A stretch of 30,608 nucleotides of DNA from Lachnospiraceae bacterium (GTDB lineage: Bacteria > Bacillota > Clostridia > Lachnospirales > Lachnospiraceae). Made by a program: the position numbers and the translations under genes. Shown here piece after piece: positions 6,859 to 15,982 of this stretch. Location of the stretch: assembly GCA_004558185.1 (NCBI GenBank), contig SFDP01000049.1, forward strand, positions 1 through 30,608, in the 5' to 3' direction. Under the pieces are notes generated by a model. The model saw only the letters and a list, made by a program, of their open reading frames with translations. It did no database searches and was not told where the DNA came from. Each line of letters begins with the position of its first letter. Position 1 is the stretch's first letter.

Positions 6859-9279
6859 ATGAATACAGCGCTATCTTGGATTAAAGCATATGTACCGGAT
6901 TTGGAAGTGGATGATCAGGAATATACCGATGCGATGACTTTATCCGGTACGAAAGTAGAAACCTTTGAACGTTTGGATAAAAATTTGGATAAGATAATCG
7001 TAGGACAGATTCTGTCCATTGAAAAGCATCCAGATGCAGATAAATTAATCGTCTGCCAGGTGGATATAGGAAAGGAAAAGCTGCAGATCGTTACCGGAGC
7101 ACCCAATGTAAAGGTGGGAGATAAGGTTCCCGTAGTAATTGATGGAGGAAAGGTGGCAGGCGGCCATGATGGAGGTCCGCTGCCCAAAGAGGGAATCGTC
7201 ATCAAAAATGGTAAGCTGAGGGGAATCGATTCCTTTGGAATGATGTGTTCCATTGAAGAATTAGGTTCCACCAGAGATTTTTACCCGGAGGCTCCGGAGA
7301 ATGGAATCTATCTTTTTGAAGAGGATGCGGAAGTGGGCAGTGATGCCATTGAGGCTCTGGGACTGAGGGATACCGTATTTGAATATGAGGTAACCTCCAA
7401 CCGTGTGGACTGCTACAGTGTTTTGGGAATTGCCCGAGAAGCAGCCGCTACATTCGGAAAATCGTTTAAGGCACCTGTAGTAGAAGTAAAGGAAAATGGA
7501 GAAAAGGTTGAGGACTATATTTCGGTCGAAGTAGAGGATAAAGACCTGTGCAGCCGTTACTGTGCAAGGGTGTGTACCGGAATCAAGATAGGCCCTTCTC
7601 CCAAGTGGATGCAAAGGAGACTTTCTGCCAGTGGAATCCGCCCCATCAATAATCTTGTGGATATCACCAACTATGTGATGGAGGAGTATGGCCAGCCCAT
7701 GCACGCCTTTGATCTGGATACGATTGCGGGAAAGAAAATTGTGGTAAAGCGGGCAAAGGATGGAGAAGAATTTCAGACCCTGGATGGTCAGATAAGGAAA
7801 CTGGATTCCGAAATGCTGATGATCTGTGACGGAGAGAAGGAAATCGGTATTGCCGGTATTATGGGCGGTGAGAATTCCAAAATTACCGACCAGGTAAAAA
7901 CCGTTCTTTTTGAAGCGGCCACCTTTAACGGAGCCAATATCCGCAGATCGGCCAAAAGGCTGGGGCTGAGAACGGATGCCTCGGGTAAGTTTGAAAAGGG
8001 TCTGGACCCCAGAAATGCCGAGGCTGCTATTAACAGAGCCTGCCAGTTGATTCAGGAGCTGGGCTGCGGAGAAGTAGTAGGCGGCATGGTGGATGTTTGT
8101 GAGCCGCTGGAAGAATTGAAGCGAATTAAATTTGAGCCGGAGAGAATCAACAGCTTATTGGGAACTGATATTGACCGAGGAACCATGCTGGATATCTTTG
8201 CACGCTTAGAGCTTGAGTTTGACGAAAAAACAGAGGAATTGATCATTCCTTCTTTTCGTCAGGATTTAGAGCAGATGGCAGATATTGCAGAAGAGGTTGC
8301 CAGATTCTATGGATATGACAAGATTCCCATGACCTTGCCCAGTGGTGAGGCAACCACAGGTAAGCTGCCCTTTAAACTGAGGCTGGAGGAAAAGGCAAGA
8401 GATATTGCAGAATTCTGTGGCTTTTCTCAGGGAATGTGCTATTCCTTTGAAAGTCCAAAGGTATTTGACAAACTGATGCTGGCAGAGAATGATACATTGA
8501 GAAAGGCTATCGTTATCGCCAATCCTTTGGGAGAGGATTTTTCCATTATGAGAACCATTTCCTTAAATGGAATCCTCACCTCACTGGCGACTAACTATAA
8601 TCGCAGAAATAAGGATGTACGGCTTTATGAGCTGGGCAATATTTATCTGCCCAAGAGTCTTCCCCTGACAGAGCTTCCTGAGGAGAGAATGCAGTTTACC
8701 CTGGGCTTTTACGGAGAAGGAGATTTCTTTACCATGAAGGGAGTAGTAGAGGAGTATCTGGAAACTATCGGTCTGAAAAAAAAGATCGGCTATGACCCCA
8801 ATGCGGGGAAGGTATTCCTTCATCCCGGCCGTCAGGCGAATATCCTCTATGAGGGTGTTGTCCTGGGGTATCTGGGAGAGGTGCATCCGGCGGTACTGGA
8901 TAACTATGATCTGGGAGCTAAGACCTATATAGCCGTATTGGATATGCCCAATGTGGAGCCTTTTGCGACCTTTAACCGCAAATATGAAGGGGTTGCCAAA
9001 TATCCGGCAGTAACCAGAGATATCAGTATGGTTGTGCCAAAGGAAATCCTTGCAGGACAGATTGAGGCTATGATTGAACAGCGTGGAGGGAAGCTGATGG
9101 AATCCTGTGTGCTTTTTGATATCTATGAGGGTGCACAGATCAGGCCCGGCTTTAAGTCCATGGCTTACTCCATTACCTTCAGAGCAGCAGACAGAACTCT
9201 GGCAGAGCAGGATGTGACAGTAGCCATGCGCAAAATCTTAAATGGCCTGGAAGGCATGGGAATTGAATTAAGACAATAA
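6859..9279 (+). CDS. pheT: Phenylalanyl-tRNA synthetase beta subunit
   Basis: PheT is 806 residues, normal length. Domains in order: N-terminal part; EMAP-type tRNA-binding OB fold about residues 40-150 (GQILSIEKHPDADKLIVCQV); B3/B4 region about 210-370, carrying the editing site in this family; B5 about 405-475 (FRQDLEQMADIAEEVARFYG); catalytic-like core; and the C-terminal FDX-ACB anticodon-binding domain about 713-806, beginning YPAVTRDISMVVP. The start at 6859 has AGGAGG (6847-6852) 6 nt upstream. An ATG at 6853 directly abuts the SD, and 6826 has no SD. It is co-transcribed with pheS under T-box control, and the run may continue into the aminopeptidase 53 nt downstream. Confidence 0.97.
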   Translation: MNTALSWIKAYVPDLEVDDQEYTDAMTLSGTKVETFERLDKNLDKIIVGQILSIEKHPDADKLIVCQVDIGKEKLQIVTGAPNVKVGDKVPVVIDGGKVAGGHDGGPLPKEGIVIKNGKLRGIDSFGMMCSIEELGSTRDFYPEAPENGIYLFEEDAEVGSDAIEALGLRDTVFEYEVTSNRVDCYSVLGIAREAAATFGKSFKAPVVEVKENGEKVEDYISVEVEDKDLCSRYCARVCTGIKIGPSPKWMQRRLSASGIRPINNLVDITNYVMEEYGQPMHAFDLDTIAGKKIVVKRAKDGEEFQTLDGQIRKLDSEMLMICDGEKEIGIAGIMGGENSKITDQVKTVLFEAATFNGANIRRSAKRLGLRTDASGKFEKGLDPRNAEAAINRACQLIQELGCGEVVGGMVDVCEPLEELKRIKFEPERINSLLGTDIDRGTMLDIFARLELEFDEKTEELIIPSFRQDLEQMADIAEEVARFYGYDKIPMTLPSGEATTGKLPFKLRLEEKARDIAEFCGFSQGMCYSFESPKVFDKLMLAENDTLRKAIVIANPLGEDFSIMRTISLNGILTSLATNYNRRNKDVRLYELGNIYLPKSLPLTELPEERMQFTLGFYGEGDFFTMKGVVEEYLETIGLKKKIGYDPNAGKVFLHPGRQANILYEGVVLGYLGEVHPAVLDNYDLGAKTYIAVLDMPNVEPFATFNRKYEGVAKYPAVTRDISMVVPKEILAGQIEAMIEQRGGKLMESCVLFDIYEGAQIRPGFKSMAYSITFRAADRTLAEQDVTVAMRKILNGLEGMGIELRQ

Positions 9280-9283
9280 AGAA

Positions 9284-9332
9284 GGGGAAACCCAGAATTA
9301 AAAGCTGCCTGTGCAGCAGAATGAGAGGAAAA
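9284..9332 (+). repeat. Intercistronic hairpin/RBS element, copy before the M18 peptidase
   Basis: GCTGC (9304-9308) pairs with GCAGC (9313-9317), followed by the shared block GAATGAGAGG (9319-9328) 4 nt before the start codon. AATTAAAA precedes the hairpin, as ATTAAAA does in the aroA, leuD and cydC-like copies. A short GGGGAAACCC stem at 9284-9293 may stand for the upstream hairpin. Confidence 0.65.
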
Positions 9333-10736
9333 ATGGAAAGAAAAAATGTATGGAATACTTACAGTGATCGTCAGTTAGAGGAAGTCGATGCTTTTGGAAA
9401 AGAATATATGTATTTTCTGGATCATGGAAAGACTGAGCGGGAATGCACTGATCTGGTGGTCAATATGATTGAGAAGGAAGGCTATATAGAGCTGAATCAG
9501 GCCATCAGAGAGGGAAAGAAGCTGGTTGAGGGAGATAAGGTTTATGCCGTATGTATGAATAAGAGTGTGATCATGTTCCGGATTGGTTCCAGGCCGATGG
9601 TGGAAGGAATGAACATTCTGGGCGCCCATATTGATTCTCCCAGACTGGATGTGAAGCAGAATCCTCTTTATGAGGATGGAGGAGTGGCCTATTTGGACAC
9701 TCACTATTATGGAGGGGTGAAAAAATACCAATGGGTAACCCTTCCCCTTGCCCTTCATGGGGTAGTAATTAAGAAGGACGGTACTACGGTAGAGATCAAC
9801 GTAGGTGAGGATGAAAATGATCCGGTATTCTTTATCTCTGATCTGCTGATTCATCTTGCTGCCGAGCAGCTTGAAAAAAAGGCAGCCAAGGTGATCGAGG
9901 GCGAGGCTCTGGATCTGATTATCGGCAATATGCCGATAAAGCCCGAAAATAAGGAAGATAAAGAAGAAAAAGATGCAGTAAAGAAAAGTATTTTAAAGAT
10001 TTTAAAGGAAACCTATGATATTGAAGAAGAGGATTTTATGTCGGCAGAACTGGAAATCGTTCCTGCCGGCAGGGCAAGAGAAGCGGGCTTTGACCGCAGC
10101 CTGATTCTGGCCTATGGGCATGATGACAGGGTGTGTGCGTTTTCTTCCCTGAAGGCTATCCTGGAGGTTGAAAAGGTGGAAAGAACTGCCTGCTGCATTC
10201 TTGTAGATAAGGAGGAAATCGGAAGTGTGGGTGCTACCGGTATGCAATCCAGATTCTTTGAGAATACGGTTGCGGAGGTTCTGAACCTGACCGGAGAATA
10301 CAGTGAACTGAATCTAAGAAGATGCCTGGCAGCCTCCGATATGCTGTCCTCTGATGTGAGCTCAGCTTATGATCCTACCTTTGCCTCTTCCTTTGATAAA
10401 AAGAATGTGGCCTTCATGGGACAGGGCATGGTATTTAATAAGTTTACCGGAGCAAGAGGAAAAAGCGGCTCCAATGATGCCAATGCAGAATACATCGCCC
10501 ATATCCGCAATCTGTTGGAAGAAGAAAAGGTGGTGTATCAGACCGCAGAGCTGGGTCGGGTAGATTTGGGCGGCGGCGGAACCATTGCCTATATCCTGGC
10601 TCTTTATGGAATGAATGTGATCGACTGCGGAGTGGCGGTGATGAGTATGCATTCTCCCTGGGAGGCCATCAGCAAAGCTGATTTATATGAAACCAAGAGA
10701 GGCTATGTGGCTTTCTTAAAAAGGGCCTGCCTTTAA
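9333..10736 (+). CDS. M18 family zinc aminopeptidase
   Basis: This cytosolic metallo-aminopeptidase of the M18 (aminopeptidase I) family has 467 residues, within the family range. Visible active-site pieces are GAHIDSPRLD (H99, D101), YGHDDRVCAFSS (D265), DKEEIGSVGATG (E294/E295), SDMLSSDVSSAYDP, and the C-terminal MSMHSPWE (H440), which together supply the expected metal ligands and general base. A lysine/glutamate-rich loop (about 205-230) interrupts the core, usual for an insert in this family. The start is 9333, preceded by AGAGG in the shared element; an ATG at 9321 overlaps that element. Family members release N-terminal residues, often acidic or hydrophobic, from peptides. It sits between pheT and queA, so it may be part of the phenylalanine-regulated transcript, but that is inferred from spacing only. 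Confidence 0.93.
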   Translation: MERKNVWNTYSDRQLEEVDAFGKEYMYFLDHGKTERECTDLVVNMIEKEGYIELNQAIREGKKLVEGDKVYAVCMNKSVIMFRIGSRPMVEGMNILGAHIDSPRLDVKQNPLYEDGGVAYLDTHYYGGVKKYQWVTLPLALHGVVIKKDGTTVEINVGEDENDPVFFISDLLIHLAAEQLEKKAAKVIEGEALDLIIGNMPIKPENKEDKEEKDAVKKSILKILKETYDIEEEDFMSAELEIVPAGRAREAGFDRSLILAYGHDDRVCAFSSLKAILEVEKVERTACCILVDKEEIGSVGATGMQSRFFENTVAEVLNLTGEYSELNLRRCLAASDMLSSDVSSAYDPTFASSFDKKNVAFMGQGMVFNKFTGARGKSGSNDANAEYIAHIRNLLEEEKVVYQTAELGRVDLGGGGTIAYILALYGMNVIDCGVAVMSMHSPWEAISKADLYETKRGYVAFLKRACL

Positions 10737-10759
10737 CCAGAACATGAACTAGAGGAATT

Positions 10760-11800
10760 ATGGATAATCTGAAAACCAGCGATTTTTACTTTGATTTGCC
10801 TGAAGAATTAATTGCCCAGGACCCTCTGGAGGATCGTTCCTCCTCCAGACTTCTGGTTCTGGATAAAGCAACTGGAAAAATTGAGCACAGCAAATTTATT
10901 CATGTAGCAGACTATCTCAGACCAGGGGATTGCTTAGTCCTGAACGATACGAAAGTGATTCCTGCCAGACTCATCGGAGAGAAAGAGGATACCCATGGAG
11001 CAGTAGAGGTGCTGCTGTTAAAAAGAAAAGAAAACAATATTTGGGAAACCCTGGTAAAGCCGGGAAAAAAATGCCGTCCGGGTGCAAAACTTTCCTTTGG
11101 TGACGGAAGGCTTAAGGCAGAGGTATTGGAAATTGTGGATGAAGGAAATCGTCTGATTCAATTCCAATATGAAGGAATATGGGAAGAGGTGTTGGACAGT
11201 CTTGGGGAAATGCCCCTTCCTCCTTACATTACCCATAAGTTAAAAGACAAAAATCGTTATCAGACGATTTATGCCAGGTATGAGGGCTCTGCCGCCGCTC
11301 CTACAGCGGGGCTGCATTTCACCGATGAGCTTTTGCAGGAAATAGAAAAGAAGGGAGTAGCTATAGCCTATGTTACCCTCCATGTGGGACTGGGTACCTT
11401 TCGCCCTGTGAAGGCAGAGAACATCTTGGAGCATCATATGCATTCGGAATCCTATCAAATTACCGAAGAGGCAGCGCAGAAGATTAATCAGGCCAAGAAA
11501 AATGGGAATCGTGTAATATGCGTGGGAACTACAAGCTGCCGCACCATCGAAAGCGCAGCTAATGAACAGGGAGAGCTGTGTGCAGGATCCAAAGATACGG
11601 ATATTTTTATTTACCCGGGATACCGATTTAAGGTCATGGATGGTCTGATTACCAATTTTCATCTTCCAGAATCTACTCTGGTCATGCTGGTTTCTGCCCT
11701 TGCGGGAAGGGAGGCAGTTCTTGAAGCCTATGCTCAGGCGGTAGAGGAAAGGTATCGCTTTTTTTCTTTCGGGGATGCCATGATGATAATTGACAAATAA
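10760..11800 (+). CDS. queA: S-adenosylmethionine:tRNA ribosyltransferase-isomerase
   Basis: QueA is 346 residues, full length. It transfers and rearranges the ribosyl group of SAM onto 7-aminomethyl-7-deazaguanine at tRNA position 34 to make epoxyqueuosine. Family signatures are the N-terminal DFYFDLPEELIAQDP, the mid-protein GSAAAPTAGLHFTDELL, HVGLGTFRPV, GTTSCRTIES and the C-terminal NFHLPESTLVMLVSALAG. The start at 10760 has AGAGGA 4 nt upstream. The gap to the aminopeptidase is 23 nt with no terminator, so it probably shares that transcript. No other queuosine gene (tgt, queC-G) lies in the window; tgt is often the neighbour but PilZ follows here. Confidence 0.96.
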   Translation: MDNLKTSDFYFDLPEELIAQDPLEDRSSSRLLVLDKATGKIEHSKFIHVADYLRPGDCLVLNDTKVIPARLIGEKEDTHGAVEVLLLKRKENNIWETLVKPGKKCRPGAKLSFGDGRLKAEVLEIVDEGNRLIQFQYEGIWEEVLDSLGEMPLPPYITHKLKDKNRYQTIYARYEGSAAAPTAGLHFTDELLQEIEKKGVAIAYVTLHVGLGTFRPVKAENILEHHMHSESYQITEEAAQKINQAKKNGNRVICVGTTSCRTIESAANEQGELCAGSKDTDIFIYPGYRFKVMDGLITNFHLPESTLVMLVSALAGREAVLEAYAQAVEERYRFFSFGDAMMIIDK

Positions 11801-11818
11801 AGACTCTTACGTTATGAT
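11790..11818 (+). promoter_or_regulatory. Consensus promoter for the PilZ gene inside the 3' end of queA
   Basis: TTGACA (11790-11795), a 17-nt spacer and TATGAT (11813-11818) match the sigma-A consensus almost perfectly, using the same hexamers and spacing as the pheST promoter. TTGACA overlaps the last queA codons and its stop. The transcript would start near 11825 with a leader of about 23 nt. Confidence 0.75.
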
Positions 11819-11847
11819 GAAATCACTACTAAAGAGGAGTGTTCTAC

Positions 11848-12183
11848 ATGGAAGAAAGAAGGCGGAAGGCCAGAACCGATTTACAGGCATATTTGAATAT
11901 TAAGAATATTTGCGGTAATGGGGCAAGTGAAGTGATGATTTCCGTTACCAACGTTTCTACCAGTGGCATAGGCTTCATCTCAGAAGAAAAGTTGGAGATG
12001 GGTACCGTATACAGTGGCAGTCTTACTCTCTGGACCAAAGAGATCATCCCAATTTTTGTGGAGATTGTCCGCATACACGAGTTAGAAGTAGGCTATAATT
12101 ATGGTGCGATATTCATTGGAATGCCGGATTTTTATGCGAGTAAGATCAGCCTTTATCAGATGATGGAGGAGCACGGGCAGTAG
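11848..12183 (+). CDS. Small PilZ-domain protein, likely c-di-GMP binding
   Basis: A 111-residue protein that is essentially a single PilZ domain. The two c-di-GMP binding signatures are present: an N-terminal RxxxR (RRKAR, residues 5-9) and NVSTSG (residues 35-40) fitting (D/N)xSxxG. No other domain, signal peptide or membrane segment is seen. The start at 11848 has GAGGAG (11834-11839) 8 nt upstream. Family members act as c-di-GMP effectors on motility, surface polysaccharide or partner proteins, so together with the chemoreceptor upstream it suggests a motile cell with c-di-GMP signalling. It has its own promoter and a strong terminator, so it is probably a monocistronic unit. The partner is unknown. 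Confidence 0.82.
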   Translation: MEERRRKARTDLQAYLNIKNICGNGASEVMISVTNVSTSGIGFISEEKLEMGTVYSGSLTLWTKEIIPIFVEIVRIHELEVGYNYGAIFIGMPDFYASKISLYQMMEEHGQ

Positions 12184-12277
12184 CTTCTCCCCATAGCAAT
12201 GGTGATTCGTATACAGTTAAGCAATAGAACAGGCAGGGTCTGTTCCATACATGGAGATTATGATAATAAACAGATAG

Positions 12278-12316
12278 CGAGCAGGATAAAACGGTGGATT
12301 TTATCCTGCTCGTTTT
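12278..12316. terminator. Bidirectional terminator between convergent PilZ and aroA
   Basis: A perfect 14-bp stem pairs 12278-12291 with 12299-12312 around a 7-nt loop. TTTT follows on the + strand, serving the PilZ gene. The same stem can also stop aroF-tyrA-aroA transcripts, although its T run on that side is broken. 12184-12277 holds nothing else recognisable. Confidence 0.85.
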
Positions 12317-12335
12317 GGCTGTTTCATATAAGCGT

Positions 12336-13622
12336 TCAGGAAAAAGAACGACCGGTTAAGCGGTTAAATTCCTCATAAAAATGGGGAAAGCTGATATTTA
12401 CACAGTCTTTGTCCAAAATGTTGGTCTCTCCGTGAGCCAAAAGAGAAGCTACGGAAAAACTCATGGCAATGCGGTGATCCTTATGAGAATGGATTGTGGC
12501 ACCATGCAGAGATTTTCCTCCATGGATGATCATCCCATCCTCAGTAGGCTCGGCCTCGCAGCCCATGGCCTGCAGATTATCTGTCATAACCTGAATTCGA
12601 TTACTTTCTTTTACTTTTAGCTCTGCTGCATCTTTAATAATGGTAGTTCCCTCAGCAAAAGCAGCCATAATGGCAATAACAGGAATTTCGTCAATGAGAG
12701 TGGGGATCAGTGAATCTCCGATTAGAGTCCCTTTTAGTGCAGAGGAACGAATCAATAAATCTGCCGTTTCCTCCCCGTTATCCTTGGTTCGGTTTAACAT
12801 AGTGATATCACCGCCCATGGCTTTTGCCACCTTTAAAATCCCGTCTCTGGTAGGATTGATCCCTACATTTTTCAATAATAATTCAGAACCGGGAACTAAA
12901 AGACCTGCTGCAATAAAATAGGCCGCAGAGGAGATATCACCGGGAACCACAACCTTTCTGGCCTCTAAAACAGAGCCGGGAGTAATGCTGACGGTTGTTT
13001 TGTGGGCAGAGACATCTGCACCAAAATAGGAAAGCATAATTTCGGAATGGTTACGGCTGACATAGGGCTCGGTTACGCTGGTCTTAGCATCAGCATAAAG
13101 GCCTGCCAACAGAATGGCAGACTTTACCTGTGCAGAGGCAATGGGAGAATGGTAGTGGATACCACTCAGAGAACCTCCTTCAATTGATAAAGGGGCACAG
13201 TTATTCTGGTTCAGACTGGTAATTCTGGCTCCCATCTGCATTAAGGGCTCTATGATTCTTTTCATTGGGCGTTTGCAGATGGAAGCATCGCCTGTAAGCG
13301 TACTGCTAAAGGACTGACCGCTTAATATGCCCGCAAGCAATCTGGTGGTAGTTCCTGAATTACCGCAGTCCAGAATCTGGTCAGGGGCGGAAAGGCCATA
13401 GAGCCCCTTTCCGTGAATCAGAATCCTGTCTCCGTCGTTTTCAATATCTATGCCCAGCTTTTGGAAGCAGGAAATAGTGGACAGACAATCCTCCCCCTGT
13501 AAAAAGTGGGTGATTTCCGTAGTTCCTTTTGCCAGAGAGCCAAGCATTACGGCCCTGTGGGAGATAGATTTGTCACCGGGGATGGTAATTTCCCCTTTTA
13601 GGGCAGGTATTTGTGTTTGCAT
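12336..13622 (-). CDS. aroA: 3-phosphoshikimate 1-carboxyvinyltransferase (EPSP synthase)
   Basis: EPSP synthase, 428 residues. It joins shikimate-3-phosphate and phosphoenolpyruvate in the sixth step of the shikimate pathway. Signatures are PGDKSISHR (K18, S19, R23), GNSGTTTRLLAG (87-98), DEIPVIAIMAA and KESNRIQ, and DHRIAMSFSVAS toward the C-terminus. The residue after the GTTTR arginine is Leu where E. coli has Pro101, as seen in Bacillus-like enzymes. The start at 13622 is set by the GAGAGG of the shared element; upstream in-frame ATGs fall inside the hairpin element itself. It is last in the aroF-tyrA-aroA operon and is followed by the 14-bp terminator. Confidence 0.96.
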   Translation of the reverse strand: MQTQIPALKGEITIPGDKSISHRAVMLGSLAKGTTEITHFLQGEDCLSTISCFQKLGIDIENDGDRILIHGKGLYGLSAPDQILDCGNSGTTTRLLAGILSGQSFSSTLTGDASICKRPMKRIIEPLMQMGARITSLNQNNCAPLSIEGGSLSGIHYHSPIASAQVKSAILLAGLYADAKTSVTEPYVSRNHSEIMLSYFGADVSAHKTTVSITPGSVLEARKVVVPGDISSAAYFIAAGLLVPGSELLLKNVGINPTRDGILKVAKAMGGDITMLNRTKDNGEETADLLIRSSALKGTLIGDSLIPTLIDEIPVIAIMAAFAEGTTIIKDAAELKVKESNRIQVMTDNLQAMGCEAEPTEDGMIIHGGKSLHGATIHSHKDHRIAMSFSVASLLAHGETNILDKDCVNISFPHFYEEFNRLTGRSFS

Positions 13623-13720
13623 ATTTCCTCTCATTCCGCTGCTTTGCAGCATTTTAATCTCAGGGGGATTTGTGCGTCAGCATCCATCCCCGGCTGAAAG
13701 CCGAATGCTCTTTCAGCCCC
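13623..13720 (-). repeat. Intercistronic hairpin/RBS element, copy before aroA, with an extra upstream hairpin
   Basis: Read on the minus strand, a 9-bp stem (13692-13700 with 13710-13718) is followed by GGGGAT...ATCCCC enclosing GACGCACAA, then ATTAAAA, the TGCTGC-AAA-GCAGCG hairpin, and GAATGAGAGG (13627-13636) 4 nt before the aroA start. GACGCACA is shared with the copy at 29614. The minus strand has no T run after the stems, so these are unlikely to be terminators. Confidence 0.7.
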
Positions 13721-13749
13721 TCCTTCATTACCTGTGGATCAAATATTTT

Positions 13750-14847
13750 CTACTGATGTACAGCATACCCGTATTTCTTTAAAATCACAACAGCTTTTTC
13801 GTATTCTGATGCAGAATATAGCTCCATTCTCAGAGCACCCTCCTGATATTCCCGGTGATGAACGATTCCCATATTCTTGATGCTGATGGAATGAGAAGCC
13901 AAAAGAGCAGCAACGTTGGCAATTGCACCGGTTTTGTCGGGAATATCCAGATGCAGGACATACTGCTTCTGCAGTGGGCCGCTTCCGGTATTCGGGAAGG
14001 ATTCTCTATAGACTCGGGCTTCTTCAAAAAAATCATACAGAAATCGTGAGTCATTTTCTGACAGCTTTTCTCTCAGTCCGGTTAGCTGGTCGATATATCG
14101 GGTCAGAAAATGCAGAATCGGCTCCCTGTTTTCCAGGCAGATCTGCTGCCATAGTCCGGCAGAGGAGGAGGCGATCCGGGTAATGTCTTTAAAGCCTCCG
14201 GCTGCCAGTGCCTTCAGGGTAGCCTGGGCATCATCCTCGTCTTTAACCAAATTTACCAGTGAGGAAGCAAGCAAATGAGGCACATGGCTTATGGCAGCGG
14301 TGGCCCGGTCATGATCTTCTACGTTCAAAAGATAGGGAATAGCCCCTGTTTTTTGGATAAACTCCTGAAAGGCATTCACCCTTTTGGGAGAAACCTTTTT
14401 CTCTGGAGTCAGCACATAATAGGCATTCTCCAAAAGGGAGGCATGAGCATTAAAGTAGCCGAAGCGCTCGCTGCCGGTCATAGGATGACCGCCAATGAAA
14501 CGATCCTCCAGTCCCAGTTGGCGAATTTTCTGGTGAATCGGCATTTTTACACTTCCCACATCAGAAATCAGGGTATTTCCTGACAGGAAAGGAACCAAAG
14601 CTTCCAGATTCTGTAAATTAATGGATACAGGAGCACAAAGAAAGAGATAATCACACTGGCAAAGCGCAGGAGAAAGGGCAGAAAAGCTCTCAGCAGCTAC
14701 ACCTTCCTCCATGGCCGTTTGTAAAGTCTTTAAATCAATATCATAAACCTTAATCTTCGTCTCGGGACAACGTTCATGGATAGCTTTGGCCAGGGAGCCG
14801 CCAATCAATCCCAGCCCCAAAATACTACAGGTAAGCTGCTGGCTCAT
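13750..14847 (-). CDS. tyrA: Prephenate dehydrogenase with C-terminal ACT domain
   Basis: TyrA is 365 residues. An N-terminal Rossmann fold carries GLGLIGGS (residues 11-18), the dinucleotide-binding GxGxxG motif, followed by the helical dimerisation domain of prephenate dehydrogenases; GGHPMTGSE is the conserved active-site His segment. Residues about 293-365 form an ACT domain (LDIPDKTGAIANVAALL), the usual seat of tyrosine feedback inhibition. It oxidatively decarboxylates prephenate to 4-hydroxyphenylpyruvate. The chosen start (14847) is the second of two adjacent ATGs, 5 nt after GGAGG; 14850 or 14862 are alternatives. It lies 50 nt after aroF. No chorismate mutase domain is fused. Confidence 0.95.
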   Translation of the reverse strand: MSQQLTCSILGLGLIGGSLAKAIHERCPETKIKVYDIDLKTLQTAMEEGVAAESFSALSPALCQCDYLFLCAPVSINLQNLEALVPFLSGNTLISDVGSVKMPIHQKIRQLGLEDRFIGGHPMTGSERFGYFNAHASLLENAYYVLTPEKKVSPKRVNAFQEFIQKTGAIPYLLNVEDHDRATAAISHVPHLLASSLVNLVKDEDDAQATLKALAAGGFKDITRIASSSAGLWQQICLENREPILHFLTRYIDQLTGLREKLSENDSRFLYDFFEEARVYRESFPNTGSGPLQKQYVLHLDIPDKTGAIANVAALLASHSISIKNMGIVHHREYQEGALRMELYSASEYEKAVVILKKYGYAVHQ

Positions 14848-14897
14848 CATTACCTCCATCATTTCCTTCGTTGAACATTTGCATAGTTCTGAATAGT

Positions 14898-15911
14898 CTA
14901 AAAATCACGTTCTACCAACTGACAGAAGGGCCTCAGCTCACTGGTCAGCTTTGCAAATTTTTCAAAGGTAAGGGATTGGGGTCCGTCGGAAAGGGCACAA
15001 GCCGGATTGTTGTGCACCTCAATCATCAGACCGTCTGCCCCGGCTGCGACTCCTGCTTTGGCCATAGATGGCACATATTTATAGGAGCCGGTGGAGTGAG
15101 AGGGATCGATAATGACCGGTAAATGGGTCTTCTCCTTCAGAACAGGCACGCAGCTTATGTCCAATGTATTTCTGGTGGCTGTCTCGAAGGTACGGATGCC
15201 CCGCTCACAAAGCACTACATTGGGATTTCCTTCTGCAATAATGTATTCTGCCGCATTCAGCCATTCCTCAATGGTAGCGGAAAGCCCCCGCTTCAGCAGA
15301 ACGGGCATACCGGAACGACCAGCCTCCTTTAATAAAATGAAATTTTGCATATTACGGGCGCCGATCTGTATCATATCTACATATTTTACTGCGGCTTCGA
15401 TGGCCTCAAGGCTGACCACCTCACAGATCGTGGAAAGACCTGTTTCCTTTTTGGCATTCTGCATATACCGCAGTCCTTCCTCCTCAAGTCCCTGGAAAGA
15501 GTAGGGAGAGGTACGGGGCTTGTAGGCTCCTCCACGCAAAAAGGTGGCGCCGGCTTTCTTTACCGCCCGTGCGATCAGCATGAGCTGTTCTTCGCTTTCC
15601 ACTGCGCAGGGGCCGGCCATAATGGTCAGATTACCGGGGCCGATAGTGGTATTGCCTGCCTTTACCGTAGAAGGCTCCGGGTGAAATTTTTTGTTGGCCA
15701 GCTTATAGCTTTCAGTTACGGGAAGAATTCTTTCTACATCCTTCATACTGGCCAGATGCTCAGGATTGATTTTATCCTTATTCCCTACAACACCGATGAT
15801 CGTCACTTCCTTACCGGTTGAAAGATGAACCTCAAGATCATGCTGGCGCACATAAGAAACGACAGAAGATATCTGTTCTTCATTACTGTTAGGCTTCATA
15901 ATAATAATCAT
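14898..15911 (-). CDS. aroF: DAHP synthase, type I-beta with N-terminal ferredoxin-like domain
   Basis: 3-deoxy-7-phosphoheptulonate synthase of about 337 residues, the entry step of aromatic synthesis from PEP and erythrose-4-phosphate. The barrel carries AGPCAVES (about 99-106, metal-binding Cys), KPRTSPYSFQG (131-141), GARNMQNF, LKRG, CERGIRTFE and DPSHSTG, all conserved in this family. Residues about 1-70 form the ferredoxin-like (ACT-like) extension known from Thermotoga-type enzymes, where it gives Tyr/Phe feedback inhibition; that property is inferred here. The start at 15911 has AAGGAG 8 nt upstream. It is first in the minus-strand aroF-tyrA-aroA operon. No T-box or trp-type leader is evident in its short 5' region. 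Confidence 0.95.
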   Translation of the reverse strand: MIIIMKPNSNEEQISSVVSYVRQHDLEVHLSTGKEVTIIGVVGNKDKINPEHLASMKDVERILPVTESYKLANKKFHPEPSTVKAGNTTIGPGNLTIMAGPCAVESEEQLMLIARAVKKAGATFLRGGAYKPRTSPYSFQGLEEEGLRYMQNAKKETGLSTICEVVSLEAIEAAVKYVDMIQIGARNMQNFILLKEAGRSGMPVLLKRGLSATIEEWLNAAEYIIAEGNPNVVLCERGIRTFETATRNTLDISCVPVLKEKTHLPVIIDPSHSTGSYKYVPSMAKAGVAAGADGLMIEVHNNPACALSDGPQSLTFEKFAKLTSELRPFCQLVERDF

Positions 15912-15982
15912 ATGCTTATCTCCTTATTTACCGATTGATTTGTATTTGCGGCTTTCCTTTTGCCCATGTGATTACGTCGCCA

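Noticed and set aside
13623..13720. Terminator between tyrA and aroA
   Set aside because: Several stems are present on the minus strand, but none is followed by a T run, and the elements recur before other internal operon genes. They fit the repeat family better.
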